64,000 nucleotides of DNA from an uncultured Bacteroidota bacterium (GTDB taxonomy: Bacteria; Bacteroidota; Bacteroidia; Bacteroidales; P3). The translations under genes and the position numbers were made by a program. The notes below the pieces were generated by a model. That model was not told where the DNA came from and searched no databases. It saw only the letters and a program-made list of their open reading frames with translations. The DNA lies in NCBI GenBank assembly GCA_900545215.1, contig UQXW01000002.1, forward strand, positions 76,101 to 140,100. Reading direction: 5' to 3'. Of the stretch, positions 9,225-19,093 are shown piece after piece. Each line of letters opens with the position of its first letter. Within the stretch, counting starts at the first letter, position 1.

Positions 9225-10892
9225 CTAATATCTGAAACTGCTTCCGCCCAAAAACTCTCTCATTATGGAAGTTGGAGGTATGTAATCGGTCTTTATGGAT
9301 TTGAAATCCGCAAGAAAATTCTGCAATCTGCGTGCTTCGGAGTATGCAGGCGAGTTTTGCGGAACTTCAATCAGGAGATTTTCTGCCAAAGGCTTCAATA
9401 CGCCTATTTCATACAGCAAAGAGGAGTTGAATATGCTGTCTGCATTTTCCTGATACGGGAAGATGTGCTTTTCTTCTCCGTTTCTGACACTTTCCCAACG
9501 CATTATGGTATCTTGGGCAGAGTATCCTCTGTAATTGTTATCCCTAACTATTCTTCTCAAAAGGCGGTTGTCGCTGCTGCTTATGAGGTTGTGCTTATCC
9601 AAAGCGAGCTGCGTGAGTGCCGAAACGAAGACATTGTATTTGTTTTTCGCCGGTATCTTTGCACTCAATGCGGGGTTCAAGGCGTGTATGCCCTCGACTA
9701 TGACAATGGAACCCTGTTGCATTTTCAGTTTATTGCCGCTCTGCACTCTTTTTCCCTCTATGAAATCGAAGCGGGGCAGTTCTATCTCCTCCCCGTTCAA
9801 GAGCTGACGCATCTGATGGTTGAAATAATCCAAGTCCAAGGCTTCGAGACATTCGAAATCATAGTTTCCTTCCGCATCTCTCGGCGTATGCTCCCTGTCG
9901 ATGAAGTAATCGTCCAGCGAGATTTGCAAAGGTCTGAAACCAAGCACCGCAAGCTGTGTCGCAATACGACGGCAGGAAGTCGTCTTTCCCGAAGAGGACG
10001 GTCCTGCAAGCAAAACGAACTTCACCTCATCTTTCCTTTGATATATCGAATCGGCTATCTCGGAATACTTCTTCTCATGCAAGGCTTCCGAAACCTGAAT
10101 CAACTCGTTCTGTTTCTTCATTTCCACGGCTTTGTTCAGGTTGCTGACGTACGGAGTTCCCAATATCCTGACCCAATTCTTGTGTTCCCTGAATATGGAG
10201 AATATTTTCCTGTCCCCTTTGTCCGATTGCCGTGCGGGAAGCGTGTTATCCTTCTTCGGCATTTGAAGAATGAATCCGTTTTCAAAGGCGTATAGGTCGA
10301 ATACTTTCAAATAAGATGTCGCAGGAACCAACTCATAGAAAAACGCATTGACCGTATCGCCCAACAAATCGATGTTTGCATACAATCTGTTGCTGTTGCG
10401 AATCAGCTCCGCCTTATCGTGCATTTCCAATTTCTCGAAAAGCTCCACCGCCTCCTCGACGGGGATTATCTGCCTTGCAAAAGGAATATCCTCCTCGACC
10501 ATTTCCTGCATTCTTTTCTTTATCTTGGTCAACGCCGTCGGCAAGTCCTCCGAGAGGGCTTTTATTTCGCAAAAATATCCGTCCGTCATGGAATGTTGTA
10601 TGTAGAGTTCGTTTTGCGGATACAACTCCTTGACGGTTTTATACAGCATAAACATCGACGAAAGTGCATACATACGTCTTCCCGACGAGGTATGTATATC
10701 CAAAAACTCCACGGTCTTGGGCGAATATATGCGATAATTCAGGTTTTGCACCTTATTGTTGACGCAGGCTCCGAGAATGGTCTCGATATTTCTCACTCCC
10801 GCAAAACAAGCCACGCCCGACAAATCCGTACCCGAGGGAACCAATACTTTGGTATCGGTGTTACGGCAATATACTTCAAACATTTCTTCCAT
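9225..10892 (-). CDS. Nucleoside (uridine) kinase with TGS-like N-terminal domain
   Basis: A 555-residue protein. The C-terminal part is a uridine kinase/phosphoribulokinase-type P-loop kinase, with GPSSSGKT at about residues 297-304 and a downstream LDDYFIDREHTPRDAEG segment typical of uridine kinases. The first 60 residues resemble a TGS fold, and residues 60-200 resemble the ThrRS second additional domain. This long architecture is common in Bacteroidetes. I prefer the ATG at 10892, which has AAAGGAG 6 nt upstream, over the one at 10910. It overlaps the end of the tcdA gene, so it is the last gene of the large minus-strand operon. Confidence 0.88.
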   Translation of the reverse strand: MEEMFEVYCRNTDTKVLVPSGTDLSGVACFAGVRNIETILGACVNNKVQNLNYRIYSPKTVEFLDIHTSSGRRMYALSSMFMLYKTVKELYPQNELYIQHSMTDGYFCEIKALSEDLPTALTKIKKRMQEMVEEDIPFARQIIPVEEAVELFEKLEMHDKAELIRNSNRLYANIDLLGDTVNAFFYELVPATSYLKVFDLYAFENGFILQMPKKDNTLPARQSDKGDRKIFSIFREHKNWVRILGTPYVSNLNKAVEMKKQNELIQVSEALHEKKYSEIADSIYQRKDEVKFVLLAGPSSSGKTTSCRRIATQLAVLGFRPLQISLDDYFIDREHTPRDAEGNYDFECLEALDLDYFNHQMRQLLNGEEIELPRFDFIEGKRVQSGNKLKMQQGSIVIVEGIHALNPALSAKIPAKNKYNVFVSALTQLALDKHNLISSSDNRLLRRIVRDNNYRGYSAQDTIMRWESVRNGEEKHIFPYQENADSIFNSSLLYEIGVLKPLAENLLIEVPQNSPAYSEARRLQNFLADFKSIKTDYIPPTSIMREFLGGSSFRY

Positions 10893-11706
10893 CTTCACTC
10901 CTTTCGACATTATTTGTTTGCTTCATCTGTTCTTCAAAATCGGTAATGGCGGTCTTTTTATTGTGATAGTAGCGTTTATCTTCGACTTTTTCGTATGCCG
11001 GAATGCCTATCAACTCCCTTATCACCACGCTTGCAGCAAAGCAACCGAACATTGCCGGCATGTAAGAGATGGTTCCCACATTCGTTCTTTTGTTTTCGCT
11101 TCTTTCCTCCCTGACACAACGTGAAGGAACGTCCTCGGGAGAGAACACAACGGCAAAACCGTCATATATTCCGAACTTGTGCAGTTTCTTTCTCAACATT
11201 CGGGCAAGCGGACAGTTGAACGATTGGGATATATCCGCTACCTGAATCGATGAAGGGTTCATTTTGCCGCCGCTTCCCATGGAACTCACCAAAGGAATAC
11301 CCCGTTTCATGCAACCTGCCGTAAGATAGAGTTTCGGGCTTAGGGTATCTATCGCATCCACAACATAATCGTAATGTGCCGCATCCAAGACCTCTCCCAC
11401 CCTTTCCTCTTTCAGATACTCGCTCATCAAGACAAGAGACACCTCATCGTTTATATCCCTCAAACGTTCCGCCAACACCTCTGTTTTCAATCTTCCTTCC
11501 GTCGAGCGGAGGGCTATGAGTTGTCTGTTCCTGTTGCTTCTGTTCACCCTGTCTGCGTCCGACAAAGTAAGTTTTCCCACACCCGCACGGCATAACATCT
11601 CCGCAGCGTAAGCTCCCACGCCGCCCAATCCGACCACAAGCACATGTGCAGAGTGCAAACGCTCCAAATTCTCCGCACCTATCATCAATTCCGTTCTCTC
11701 AAACAT
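10876..11706 (-). CDS. tcdA: tRNA threonylcarbamoyladenosine dehydratase
   Basis: A 276-residue E1-like (ThiF/MoeB superfamily) enzyme that cyclises t6A37 to ct6A in tRNAs decoding ANN codons. The nucleotide-binding GLGGVGAYAAE motif is at residues 27-37, followed by the Asp- and Arg-rich DADRVNRSNRNRQ motif. The length fits TcdA/CsdL rather than ThiF. It sits between rlmH and the nucleoside kinase in a tight run, overlapping the latter. Confidence 0.92.
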   Translation of the reverse strand: MFERTELMIGAENLERLHSAHVLVVGLGGVGAYAAEMLCRAGVGKLTLSDADRVNRSNRNRQLIALRSTEGRLKTEVLAERLRDINDEVSLVLMSEYLKEERVGEVLDAAHYDYVVDAIDTLSPKLYLTAGCMKRGIPLVSSMGSGGKMNPSSIQVADISQSFNCPLARMLRKKLHKFGIYDGFAVVFSPEDVPSRCVREERSENKRTNVGTISYMPAMFGCFAASVVIRELIGIPAYEKVEDKRYYHNKKTAITDFEEQMKQTNNVERSEDGRNV

Positions 11707-11727
11707 AAATCCCTTTCCTTAAAAAGC

Positions 11728-12201
11728 TCATTCGTTATGATAGGGTTCTCCTTTTATTATGGTAAACGCCCTGTAAAGTTGCTCGACAAACAAAAGCCTT
11801 ATCATCTGATGGGAGAAAGTCATTCTGCTTATCGAAAGCCTCTCCTTGCAAGCCTCATACACCTTATCCGAAAAGCCGAACGCCCCTCCGACGACAAATG
11901 CCAGCGTTCTGACCGAGGCATTCATCTGTTTCTCCAAGTACTTCGAGAACTCCATGCTCGAAAACTCTTTGCCCTTTTCGTCCAACAACACCACCCTGTC
12001 CGCCTTTGCCGTCTGTTTGAGTATCATCTCGGCTTCCCTGTCTTTCAATTCCCCGACAGGAAGGCTCTTCGCATTCTTCACATCGGGCAGAACGACCAAC
12101 TCGAAGCCCACATAATGCTGCAATCTTTTGAGATAAATATCCACAGCCTCGCAAAGATACCTCTCTTCGCTCTTTCCGACCACTATAAGCTTTATGTTCA
12201 T
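11728..12201 (-). CDS. rlmH: 23S rRNA (pseudouridine-1915 N3)-methyltransferase
   Basis: A 157-residue SPOUT methyltransferase of full family length. It begins MNIKLIVVGKSEERYL, has the SAM-binding glycine-rich FVVGGAFGFS stretch, and ends with the conserved EQLYRAFTIIKGEPYHNE tail. It modifies helix 69 of 23S rRNA. Its ATG overlaps the stop of the preceding gene by four bases (ATGA), indicating translational coupling. Confidence 0.95.
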   Translation of the reverse strand: MNIKLIVVGKSEERYLCEAVDIYLKRLQHYVGFELVVLPDVKNAKSLPVGELKDREAEMILKQTAKADRVVLLDEKGKEFSSMEFSKYLEKQMNASVRTLAFVVGGAFGFSDKVYEACKERLSISRMTFSHQMIRLLFVEQLYRAFTIIKGEPYHNE

Positions 12202-13151
12202 TTCTTCAAAGACTTCAAAAAGGTGTATAATCCGGAGTAATGCTTCTCTATCATCATGTACGGCGTTTGCTCTGCACCGAAGTGTCTTATGAAAGTCTCT
12301 ATCGGTCTCATCATCGAGCCGTTGAAATTATACTCCCTGCAACCGGCGGCAGAGGCATCTTCGAGGATATGCCACAAAAGCAGTGTTGCGGCATTGGAAC
12401 TTCTCAATTCAGGGTCTGAACCCGCAAAGATAGAATGCCAAACGTCCCCCGAGCATATCACGTATGTTACAGAATGCACCCTGCCTTCCTTATCGCATAT
12501 TGCATAACGGCGACTTTGATTTCTTGCAGCGGCAGCTGCTTCAATCCTTTCAAAATCCTCAAAAGAGAAAGGACATTTCACGCCCTGCCTTGCATAGGTC
12601 AAAGTATTTATCTCATAGAATTGTTTCAACGGAAGGTCGTTACGCACCGTGAAGTCCTGCTTTTCCAATTTGCGTATGCACTTTCTGACCTCGGTACTGC
12701 ACTGCGAAAAGACGTAATCCAAGTCTTCCAAATGCGTGAAGCGGTATGTGTAGCGTGTTGTCTGCTTATAGCCGTGCCAAAAGAAGCCCAACCACGATGT
12801 AAGGCTGAAATGCAACATGGTTTGGAAGTACGCCGGTTTCATATCGTCGATTTGCTCGGCAAAATACTCCATTGCTTTTATCTCCAAGGCATAACGCTTG
12901 CTTCTTTTACAATCCTCCGGGTATGCAATCCACATTCCCGTCACGGGAGTGAGCTTCGGTTGCAATATGGCGGTGAAACCGTATTTTCTGTGCTTGCAAT
13001 AAGGCATTGCGGCAAGCACCTGTTCACCCTCTTCGTACAACAAGACCTCCCAACCTTCGCTGTAAACGGCATCGAGCCACCACGGTTGCAGGAAAACGGA
13101 CATTCGAGGGTTCGCCTCGCAAAAACGGTTGTATATCTCCTTTGTCGTCAT
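12198..13151 (-). CDS. GNAT/FemAB-like acyltransferase, unknown substrate
   Basis: A 317-residue protein resembling the FemAB/acetyltransferase_6 superfamily: a conserved SVFLQPWWLDAV start, a central low-similarity region, and a C-terminal half with YNFNGSMMRPIETFIRHFGAEQ. FemAB-like proteins transfer amino acids to peptidoglycan precursors or acyl groups to sugars; I cannot tell which applies here. It lies between GH57 (11 bp upstream) and rlmH (4-bp overlap), a position that suggests co-expression but not a shared pathway. Confidence 0.7.
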   Translation of the reverse strand: MTTKEIYNRFCEANPRMSVFLQPWWLDAVYSEGWEVLLYEEGEQVLAAMPYCKHRKYGFTAILQPKLTPVTGMWIAYPEDCKRSKRYALEIKAMEYFAEQIDDMKPAYFQTMLHFSLTSWLGFFWHGYKQTTRYTYRFTHLEDLDYVFSQCSTEVRKCIRKLEKQDFTVRNDLPLKQFYEINTLTYARQGVKCPFSFEDFERIEAAAAARNQSRRYAICDKEGRVHSVTYVICSGDVWHSIFAGSDPELRSSNAATLLLWHILEDASAAGCREYNFNGSMMRPIETFIRHFGAEQTPYMMIEKHYSGLYTFLKSLKK

Positions 13152-13161
13152 AATGCTTTGC

Positions 13162-14346
13162 CTACAAATATTCCTTCAATCGCAAACGCAAATCCGACAA
13201 TACGTTCATATAATTTATGTAAGCCTGATAAGGGCTGTCGTAATGGTTGAAGTACTTATGCACATCGCCGTCGGAAAACCACTTCGTACACATATAATAG
13301 AAGTTGTCCGAGGTTTGCAGTTTCCGCCAAGCGTCCGATATATCCGTATCGCCGCTTTTGTCAACCGCCCTCTGCAAGGCGTAGAGCTGTTCAAAGGCAT
13401 CGTTCTGCAAATCGTTGCCGAGCCATGCCGTCAGGTCTCTCTCCTCGTCCGCCCAGCTCATGGGCGAAACGGAACTTATCTTATCCTTCGCCTCATACCT
13501 GTTTATGAGTTCCGAAGGTGTCGCAAAATCGAACCCGCTCTTTGAAAGCACCTCATCGGGCAGGTGTTTCAAAAACTCGAATATGCCTGTCTCTTTCCAC
13601 TGATGTTCTCCGAAGGTCTCGTAATCCATGAAGAGGTTTATGCAATCCGGATTTTCCGTTCCATTCAACCAATCCACGAACTTCTCGCAGGTCAAAGGGA
13701 AACCGTTCCAAGTATGCTGCGAAAAGCGAAAGGCAATATCGTCGCTCAGTTGGAAGTTCTTCAACAGCAAAAACATGTTTCCTTTCGGGTAATTCCTGTA
13801 AAGATAGTTCGGACTACGCCATGCCAAGACATGCTTCGCCCCCTCGGCAAGCTGAGCCTCGAAGCCCATCTTGCCGACCCTCTCTCCTATTTGGTCGGAG
13901 TAAATAAGCTCTGTGTTTCTGAATATCTTGGGACTTTGAGAGAAGAGTTCCTCTATTTTTCTCTTGTGTTGCTCCACCTGAGCCTCGAACTCGCCACCCT
14001 CCACAAGGCTCGACAAAGAATGGTAATACGTCTCGCTCAAAAACTCCACGCAGCCCGTTCGTGCCAATGCCTGAAAACTCTCTATCACCTCGGGACAGCA
14101 GGCGGCGAACTGTTCCAAAGCCGTTCCGGATATGGAATAAGCAACCTTGAACCTCCCGTCCGTTTCCTCTATCAACTGCTTTATTATCGCATTCGCAGGT
14201 TTGTAGCATTTGTCCGCCACTCTCTTGCAAATCCATTCGTTCTGCAAATCATCGAAATAATCATGCCGCTTTCCTATGTCGAAAAATCTGTACGTTCTCA
14301 AACGGAAGGGCTGATGTACTTGAAAGTAAAAACATATAGATTTCAT
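13162..14346 (-). CDS. Glycoside hydrolase family 57 (alpha-amylase/glucanotransferase type)
   Basis: A 394-residue GH57 enzyme acting on alpha-1,4-glucans. The family start (CFYFQVHQPFRLR), the nucleophile Glu146 in FRNTELIYSD and the acid/base Asp241 in FMDYETFGEH are all present. There is no signal peptide, so it is intracellular. It follows a glycogen synthase-like gene and a GH133 debranching enzyme, an arrangement I recall from Bacteroides, which points to glycogen synthesis or turnover. Hydrolase and 4-alpha-glucanotransferase activities cannot be separated from sequence alone. Confidence 0.92.
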   Translation of the reverse strand: MKSICFYFQVHQPFRLRTYRFFDIGKRHDYFDDLQNEWICKRVADKCYKPANAIIKQLIEETDGRFKVAYSISGTALEQFAACCPEVIESFQALARTGCVEFLSETYYHSLSSLVEGGEFEAQVEQHKRKIEELFSQSPKIFRNTELIYSDQIGERVGKMGFEAQLAEGAKHVLAWRSPNYLYRNYPKGNMFLLLKNFQLSDDIAFRFSQHTWNGFPLTCEKFVDWLNGTENPDCINLFMDYETFGEHQWKETGIFEFLKHLPDEVLSKSGFDFATPSELINRYEAKDKISSVSPMSWADEERDLTAWLGNDLQNDAFEQLYALQRAVDKSGDTDISDAWRKLQTSDNFYYMCTKWFSDGDVHKYFNHYDSPYQAYINYMNVLSDLRLRLKEYL

Positions 14347-14357
14347 GGTTCAATGTT

Positions 14358-15677
14358 TTAATGTATCATTTCGGAATAGATTTTCTTCAATTTGTCGGCT
14401 GCTTTGTCCCATGTGATGGTTCCTGCTTCGGCTTTACCTCGTTCAGACAGCATTGCGGAAAGGGTTTTCCGCCTTCCGATGGAATAAACGGCGTCTGCCA
14501 TTGCGTCTATATCCCAAAAGTCCACCTTTATCACGTTCTTCAAAATTTCCGACACGCCGGATTGACGGCTTATGATGGTAGGAACGCCCATGCCCATGGC
14601 TTCCAACGGAGCTATGCCGAAAGGCTCCGATACGCTCGGCATGACATATACATCGCACATCCGCAAAAGCCTCTTCAATTCCTCCCCTTGCAAAAAGCCC
14701 GTGAAGAAGAAATTCTCCGAGATACGCTTCTTCGCCGCCAAAGCCACCATAGCATCGAGCATATCCCCCGCTCCTGCCATCACGAACAAGAAATCCTTGT
14801 CCTTTTCCAAGACCTTGGACGCCGCCTCTATGAAATAATCGGGCCCTTTCTGGTAAGTAATTCTTCCTATGAAGCCCACCATTTTTTTACCGAAGGAATT
14901 GTGAATGTGCATATCGTTATCTTTTTGTGGTTCCACACCGTTGTAAACGCATACCACCTTTTGCGGAGGCTGACCGTACTTGCGTATCACCGTATCGCGG
15001 GTATATTCGCTCACACACACAATCAAGTCCGCCGCTTCCATGCCGCTGCGTTCCATTTCGTAAACCCTGCGGTTTATATTCTCGCCGCTGCGGTCGAATT
15101 CCGTTGCATGAACATGTACAATCAAAGGTTTGCCACTTATCCTCTTCGCCACCTCTCCCGCTTTATAGCACAACCAATCGTGTGCATGAATTATATCGAA
15201 GCCGCCCTGCTTTGCAATGCTGCCTGCCACCAAAGCATAGCGAGCCACCTCCTCGAAGAGATTGCCGCCGTAGCCGCCGTGCAGGTCTATCGTGCGACCG
15301 CTTACGCTCTCTTCCCGTTTCGTTCCGACGGAAGGGCGAAAGGAAAAATCATTACGCCCTTTCGACAAATCTTTCAGGCGTTTCATTCTCGCCTCATAAT
15401 CAGCCTCGCTTTCGTATGGCAGCAAGGAACTGTCTATTGTCATTAAGGAGAAATCCTTTTCAAAAGGGAGCAGTTCCTCCTGCGTAAGCGTTTCAACCAC
15501 TCCGCTTGCCGAACGCACCCTTGCCCCGTTTTGAGGTTCGTCTCCGTAAAGACGCGGAACGACGAAGTCAATGTTCACACCTTTTCTCGCAAGGGACTTG
15601 GTCAAACCGTAGCAAGCCGTTCCCAAACCTCCGGAAATATGCGGCGGATACTCCCAACCGAACATCAGAACTTTCAT
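14358..15677 (-). CDS. Glycogen synthase-like glycosyltransferase (GT-B fold)
   Basis: A 439-residue glycosyltransferase. The N-terminus (MKVLMFGWEYPPHISGGLGT) carries the glycogen/starch synthase KxGGL-type donor motif in modified form (SGGLGT). The C-terminal half has GRITYQKGPDYFIEA and the EPFGIAPLEAMGMG donor-sugar motif. It probably elongates glycogen from a nucleotide-glucose donor. It is encoded between the debranching enzyme (4-bp ATGA overlap) and GH57. GT3/4/5-type assignments are hard to distinguish by eye; context favours glycogen. Confidence 0.88.
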   Translation of the reverse strand: MKVLMFGWEYPPHISGGLGTACYGLTKSLARKGVNIDFVVPRLYGDEPQNGARVRSASGVVETLTQEELLPFEKDFSLMTIDSSLLPYESEADYEARMKRLKDLSKGRNDFSFRPSVGTKREESVSGRTIDLHGGYGGNLFEEVARYALVAGSIAKQGGFDIIHAHDWLCYKAGEVAKRISGKPLIVHVHATEFDRSGENINRRVYEMERSGMEAADLIVCVSEYTRDTVIRKYGQPPQKVVCVYNGVEPQKDNDMHIHNSFGKKMVGFIGRITYQKGPDYFIEAASKVLEKDKDFLFVMAGAGDMLDAMVALAAKKRISENFFFTGFLQGEELKRLLRMCDVYVMPSVSEPFGIAPLEAMGMGVPTIISRQSGVSEILKNVIKVDFWDIDAMADAVYSIGRRKTLSAMLSERGKAEAGTITWDKAADKLKKIYSEMIH

Positions 15678-17635
15678 TCCTTATCCTCCTTCATGCTTTT
15701 ATATTCGTCTATCAAATATTTCATTCTGCAAACCTCCGCAACGCTCCACGCCTGCGATATACTGCCGCCCGGACTGTAAGGAGGATTGCCGTCATACACC
15801 TCAGCAATGCTGCCCACACAGTAATCGGTCAGTATATTACCGAATTGCCGGTAGAGTTGTTCAATATACGGAACGGCATTCCTGCCATAAACTTTCATGT
15901 ACGCCTCTGCGAATGCACCTATGAGCCATGCCCACACCGTGCCGTTGTGATACGCCCTGTCCCTTTCCGCTTGGTTGCCCCTGTATCGGGGGTGGTAATT
16001 CGCATCCGTGGGAGAAAGAGAACGCAAACCGTATGGTGTCAACAGTTCCTGCTTTACCTTTTCGACAATCAGCTGACGTATTTTAAGGCTCAGGCAGGTG
16101 TACGGAAGACTTGCGGCAAATATCATGTTGCAACGCACCGAGAAATCCTTGTCCATACCATAGACGCAATCGGCAAGGTAACCCTTTTCCTTGGACCAAA
16201 AGGTGGATTTGAAACTTTCGGGAAAGACCGTGGCGAACTCGTCCCACTTTGCAGCCTCTCCGTCATCGCATGCCTTCTCTGCCAATTCCCTGTAAAACAT
16301 GACGGCATTGAACCAAAGGGCATTTATTTCCACAGCATAGCCGTTGCGACGGGTTACCGGCACACCGTCGATTACCGCATCCATCCATGTCAAAGCCTTG
16401 CCCTCCTGCGATTGCCATAAAAGATAATTGCTGTCCATTCTCACATTGCTCATACCCTCGGCGAAGTTGTCCAATATCCTTTTCATGACCTTGCCATACA
16501 ATCGCCAAACCTCCTCTTCTGCCCCGTTGATATAAGCATACTGTTGAACACACCAGCAAAACCATAAAGGGGCATCGACACTGTTGTAAGCAGAATCGGC
16601 ACCCGAGCCTATATTAGGGAAAAAGCCCTCGCGGAAATCCTCCAATTCGCTGTCGATTGCCATTTTGAACATACGCCAATCCCCTATGGCAAGACAAAGT
16701 CCGGGAAGCGAAATAAAGGTATCCCGTCCCCACCTGCCGAACCAAGGAAAGCCTGCAACGACATCGATCCTCGTTCCCTTGCGGGCAAAGAACATTCTCG
16801 CAGCTCTTCGCAATACGTCCTCCATGGACTGTATCGGAAAACGGAAACGGGTTTCCTTGACGAAATCACGGCTTAACAGAAAAGGGTTCGCCTCTTCCAC
16901 TCCGCAGGAAACGAAAATGCTTTCGCCGCATCGCAAAGTCATGGAAAACTTTCCGGGAGACAGCAAATCCTCCAAGTAATCGTATCCCCTCTCCTTCTCT
17001 TTTATGTACTCGAAATCGTAATACCAATACGGCTTATGCTCGTACGCCACCTTCTTCGAGAACTGTATGTAAAGCGGAGTGTAGTTCCTGTACATCTTGT
17101 AGCACACTCCCTGCTGTGCGACTTCGTAAGAAGTATTCGCAACATCATTCGCCACCGACAAACGGTGGATTTGCCGAAAGGCGAGCAAAGGCATAAGCTC
17201 CAAAGCGACGTCTCCTTCCGCCTCCTGCAAAGTATATTTTATCAGAAGCCTGTCCTGCTTCTCTTGGAAAAGCATTTGTTTCAGCAATACGGTGTTTCCG
17301 ATTCTGTAAGTATGCGTCGGCAACAAGCCGAGTTCGTAAGACTCGAGGTATTTGTGGCCTTTGGGGTCGTAAACTCCGTCTTTGTAGCGATGAAGTGCCA
17401 GATGAAAAGCCTGTCCGCCCTGAATTATCGTTTCGTCTAAGGAAGACAGGAGAACATGATTTTGATTGTCCACCTTGGCTTGCGGAGCTATGAGCAGGCC
17501 ATGGTATTTCCTCGTATTGCAACTCGGAAGAGTGGTGCAGGAATAAGCATTGGATATATTGGCTCGCAACACCTCCCGCTGCAACGAGTACTCCAAATTT
17601 GCAAGTTCCTTTTTGGTAAACAATATCTTTTCCAT
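15674..17635 (-). CDS. Glycogen debranching enzyme (GH133 amylo-alpha-1,6-glucosidase)
   Basis: A 653-residue enzyme from the ATG at 17635. The N-terminal domain has the family's NISNAYSCTTLPSCNTRKYHGLL-type region. The C-terminal (alpha/alpha)6 barrel has GFPWFGRWGRDTFISLPG and GAFAEAY, and is expected to cleave alpha-1,6 branches. An upstream ATG at 17656 would overlap the flippase stop; the inner start leaves a short gap and aligns better with remembered homologues. It acts with the downstream glycogen synthase-like GT and GH57. Confidence 0.92.
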   Translation of the reverse strand: MEKILFTKKELANLEYSLQREVLRANISNAYSCTTLPSCNTRKYHGLLIAPQAKVDNQNHVLLSSLDETIIQGGQAFHLALHRYKDGVYDPKGHKYLESYELGLLPTHTYRIGNTVLLKQMLFQEKQDRLLIKYTLQEAEGDVALELMPLLAFRQIHRLSVANDVANTSYEVAQQGVCYKMYRNYTPLYIQFSKKVAYEHKPYWYYDFEYIKEKERGYDYLEDLLSPGKFSMTLRCGESIFVSCGVEEANPFLLSRDFVKETRFRFPIQSMEDVLRRAARMFFARKGTRIDVVAGFPWFGRWGRDTFISLPGLCLAIGDWRMFKMAIDSELEDFREGFFPNIGSGADSAYNSVDAPLWFCWCVQQYAYINGAEEEVWRLYGKVMKRILDNFAEGMSNVRMDSNYLLWQSQEGKALTWMDAVIDGVPVTRRNGYAVEINALWFNAVMFYRELAEKACDDGEAAKWDEFATVFPESFKSTFWSKEKGYLADCVYGMDKDFSVRCNMIFAASLPYTCLSLKIRQLIVEKVKQELLTPYGLRSLSPTDANYHPRYRGNQAERDRAYHNGTVWAWLIGAFAEAYMKVYGRNAVPYIEQLYRQFGNILTDYCVGSIAEVYDGNPPYSPGGSISQAWSVAEVCRMKYLIDEYKSMKEDKE

Positions 17636-17645
17636 CGAATTTTCC

Positions 17646-19082
17646 CTATTCAACAAGCGATTTCACATCTTTGAAAGACAGTATCCTCACGGCAAAAGCC
17701 ATGACGACGAACAGCACAAGCGACACAGCCGTCTTGGCAATCCAGCTTGCCGACAAGGCATATCGTACCGCAACTGCCGCAACTGCCACGGCAAAAACGT
17801 AAAACACTATTTTCAAACAATACTTCCAATCGAACTTCACCTTGAATATCTTCAATGCAAGCCAAGCCTGCAACGCCGCCGTAACGGTTTGCGTAATCAG
17901 GCTCGTGATTGCAGCTCCGTTTTGTTGGAACAGAGGAATGAGAATAAAGTTCAATCCTATGTTCATGAGCATTCCCAAGCCGGCGATTATGTTCAAATAC
18001 TTCAAAGAACCGTTCGCCGTCAGCAATGTGCCGAAAATATAAGTCATGGATATGGGAACGAAACAAAAACTGAGCCATCGATAAACCTCCGCACTTTCTT
18101 CTATATGTTTGTTGTAAAGAAGTTCCATAAGCTCTCGGGAATACAGCAGACTGATTGCCACAAAGGCTGTCGTTATTATGAGGAGAAGATGAAAGGCAGC
18201 ACCCATCACATCGGTTATTTTCTTGTTCTCCTTTATCATCTTGGAGAAAAGCGGCAGCAGAATGACGGAAAACAGATACGAAACCATGTTCGCCGAATCC
18301 ACAAGCCTGAATCCCGAGGCATAAATGCCCGAACTCTTTCCGTTGTCGTCCACAAGGGAGAGAAGCATAACCGAATCCATCTTATTGTAACAAGCCATCA
18401 ACAGCCCCAAAACGGCAAAAGGCAGCCCGTCTCTCAACAAAAGAAAACCGAAAGCCTTGTTCCATTTCATTCTTACGAAGCCTGTCTTCGCCAAACAGAC
18501 CGACAAAGCGACCAGAAAGGTTATGAGCATGGTCAGAAACTGTGCATAGACCACCCTTTCTATCGAAAAGTTTTGTCTCAATCGGCTGTTCCAAAGCATG
18601 AAACCGCATACCACAATCAGCAAGAACCTGTCCAATACCGATATTATGCTGTCCGTTTTGAACAACATCAGGGAAGTGATATTGCTTCTGAAATAAGAGA
18701 TGAACGAACTCAACACCTGCGTCAGGCACATCCAGAACAACATCTTCGTCTGCCAACAATCATAACCCAAACACAAGCCCGAAACAATCACAACGAGCAT
18801 GTACAAAACCGAAAGCAATATTTTCAAAGGTATTATCCTCGCAAAATATTTCTTCAACAGGTTTGTATGCCGTGCAATCATGCGATTGTTGTAATTCGTT
18901 ATGCCGAAATCGAGCAGGATATTGAAGAGGAAAGTAAAATTGAGCAATGCGAAATAAACCCCGTACTCTTGTGCGGAGACAGCATTTTGAATGCCTCTGT
19001 CGATACCGAGAATCCAGAATGACTTTATGAGAATGTTCAAAGTCAACAGGAAAAACAAATTGGTTACAAAGAATTTCCTCAT
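17646..19082 (-). CDS. Polysaccharide/lipid-linked oligosaccharide flippase (Wzx-like)
   Basis: A 478-residue polytopic membrane protein with about 12-14 hydrophobic segments, of the MOP/MATE-like polysaccharide exporter superfamily (RfbX/Wzx type). It has a typical N-terminal half (SAQEYGVYFALLNFTFLFNI) and few charges in the helices. It is the first gene of the eight-gene minus-strand run and is read divergently from the GT4 gene. A TAAATTTG -7-like box lies at 19094-19101. The substrate is likely a cell-surface glycan. Confidence 0.85.
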   Translation of the reverse strand: MRKFFVTNLFFLLTLNILIKSFWILGIDRGIQNAVSAQEYGVYFALLNFTFLFNILLDFGITNYNNRMIARHTNLLKKYFARIIPLKILLSVLYMLVVIVSGLCLGYDCWQTKMLFWMCLTQVLSSFISYFRSNITSLMLFKTDSIISVLDRFLLIVVCGFMLWNSRLRQNFSIERVVYAQFLTMLITFLVALSVCLAKTGFVRMKWNKAFGFLLLRDGLPFAVLGLLMACYNKMDSVMLLSLVDDNGKSSGIYASGFRLVDSANMVSYLFSVILLPLFSKMIKENKKITDVMGAAFHLLLIITTAFVAISLLYSRELMELLYNKHIEESAEVYRWLSFCFVPISMTYIFGTLLTANGSLKYLNIIAGLGMLMNIGLNFILIPLFQQNGAAITSLITQTVTAALQAWLALKIFKVKFDWKYCLKIVFYVFAVAVAAVAVRYALSASWIAKTAVSLVLFVVMAFAVRILSFKDVKSLVE

Positions 19083-19093
19083 ATTCCAAGACG

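Noticed and set aside
9147..10295. A 382-residue plus-strand frame opposite the nucleoside kinase
   Set aside because: The minus strand encodes recognisable kinase motifs; the plus frame has none and starts in repeat-like DNA.
17550..19022. A 490-residue plus-strand frame across the flippase gene
   Set aside because: Its translation is rich in Gln/His/Arg and has no domain; the minus-strand frame is a clear membrane protein.
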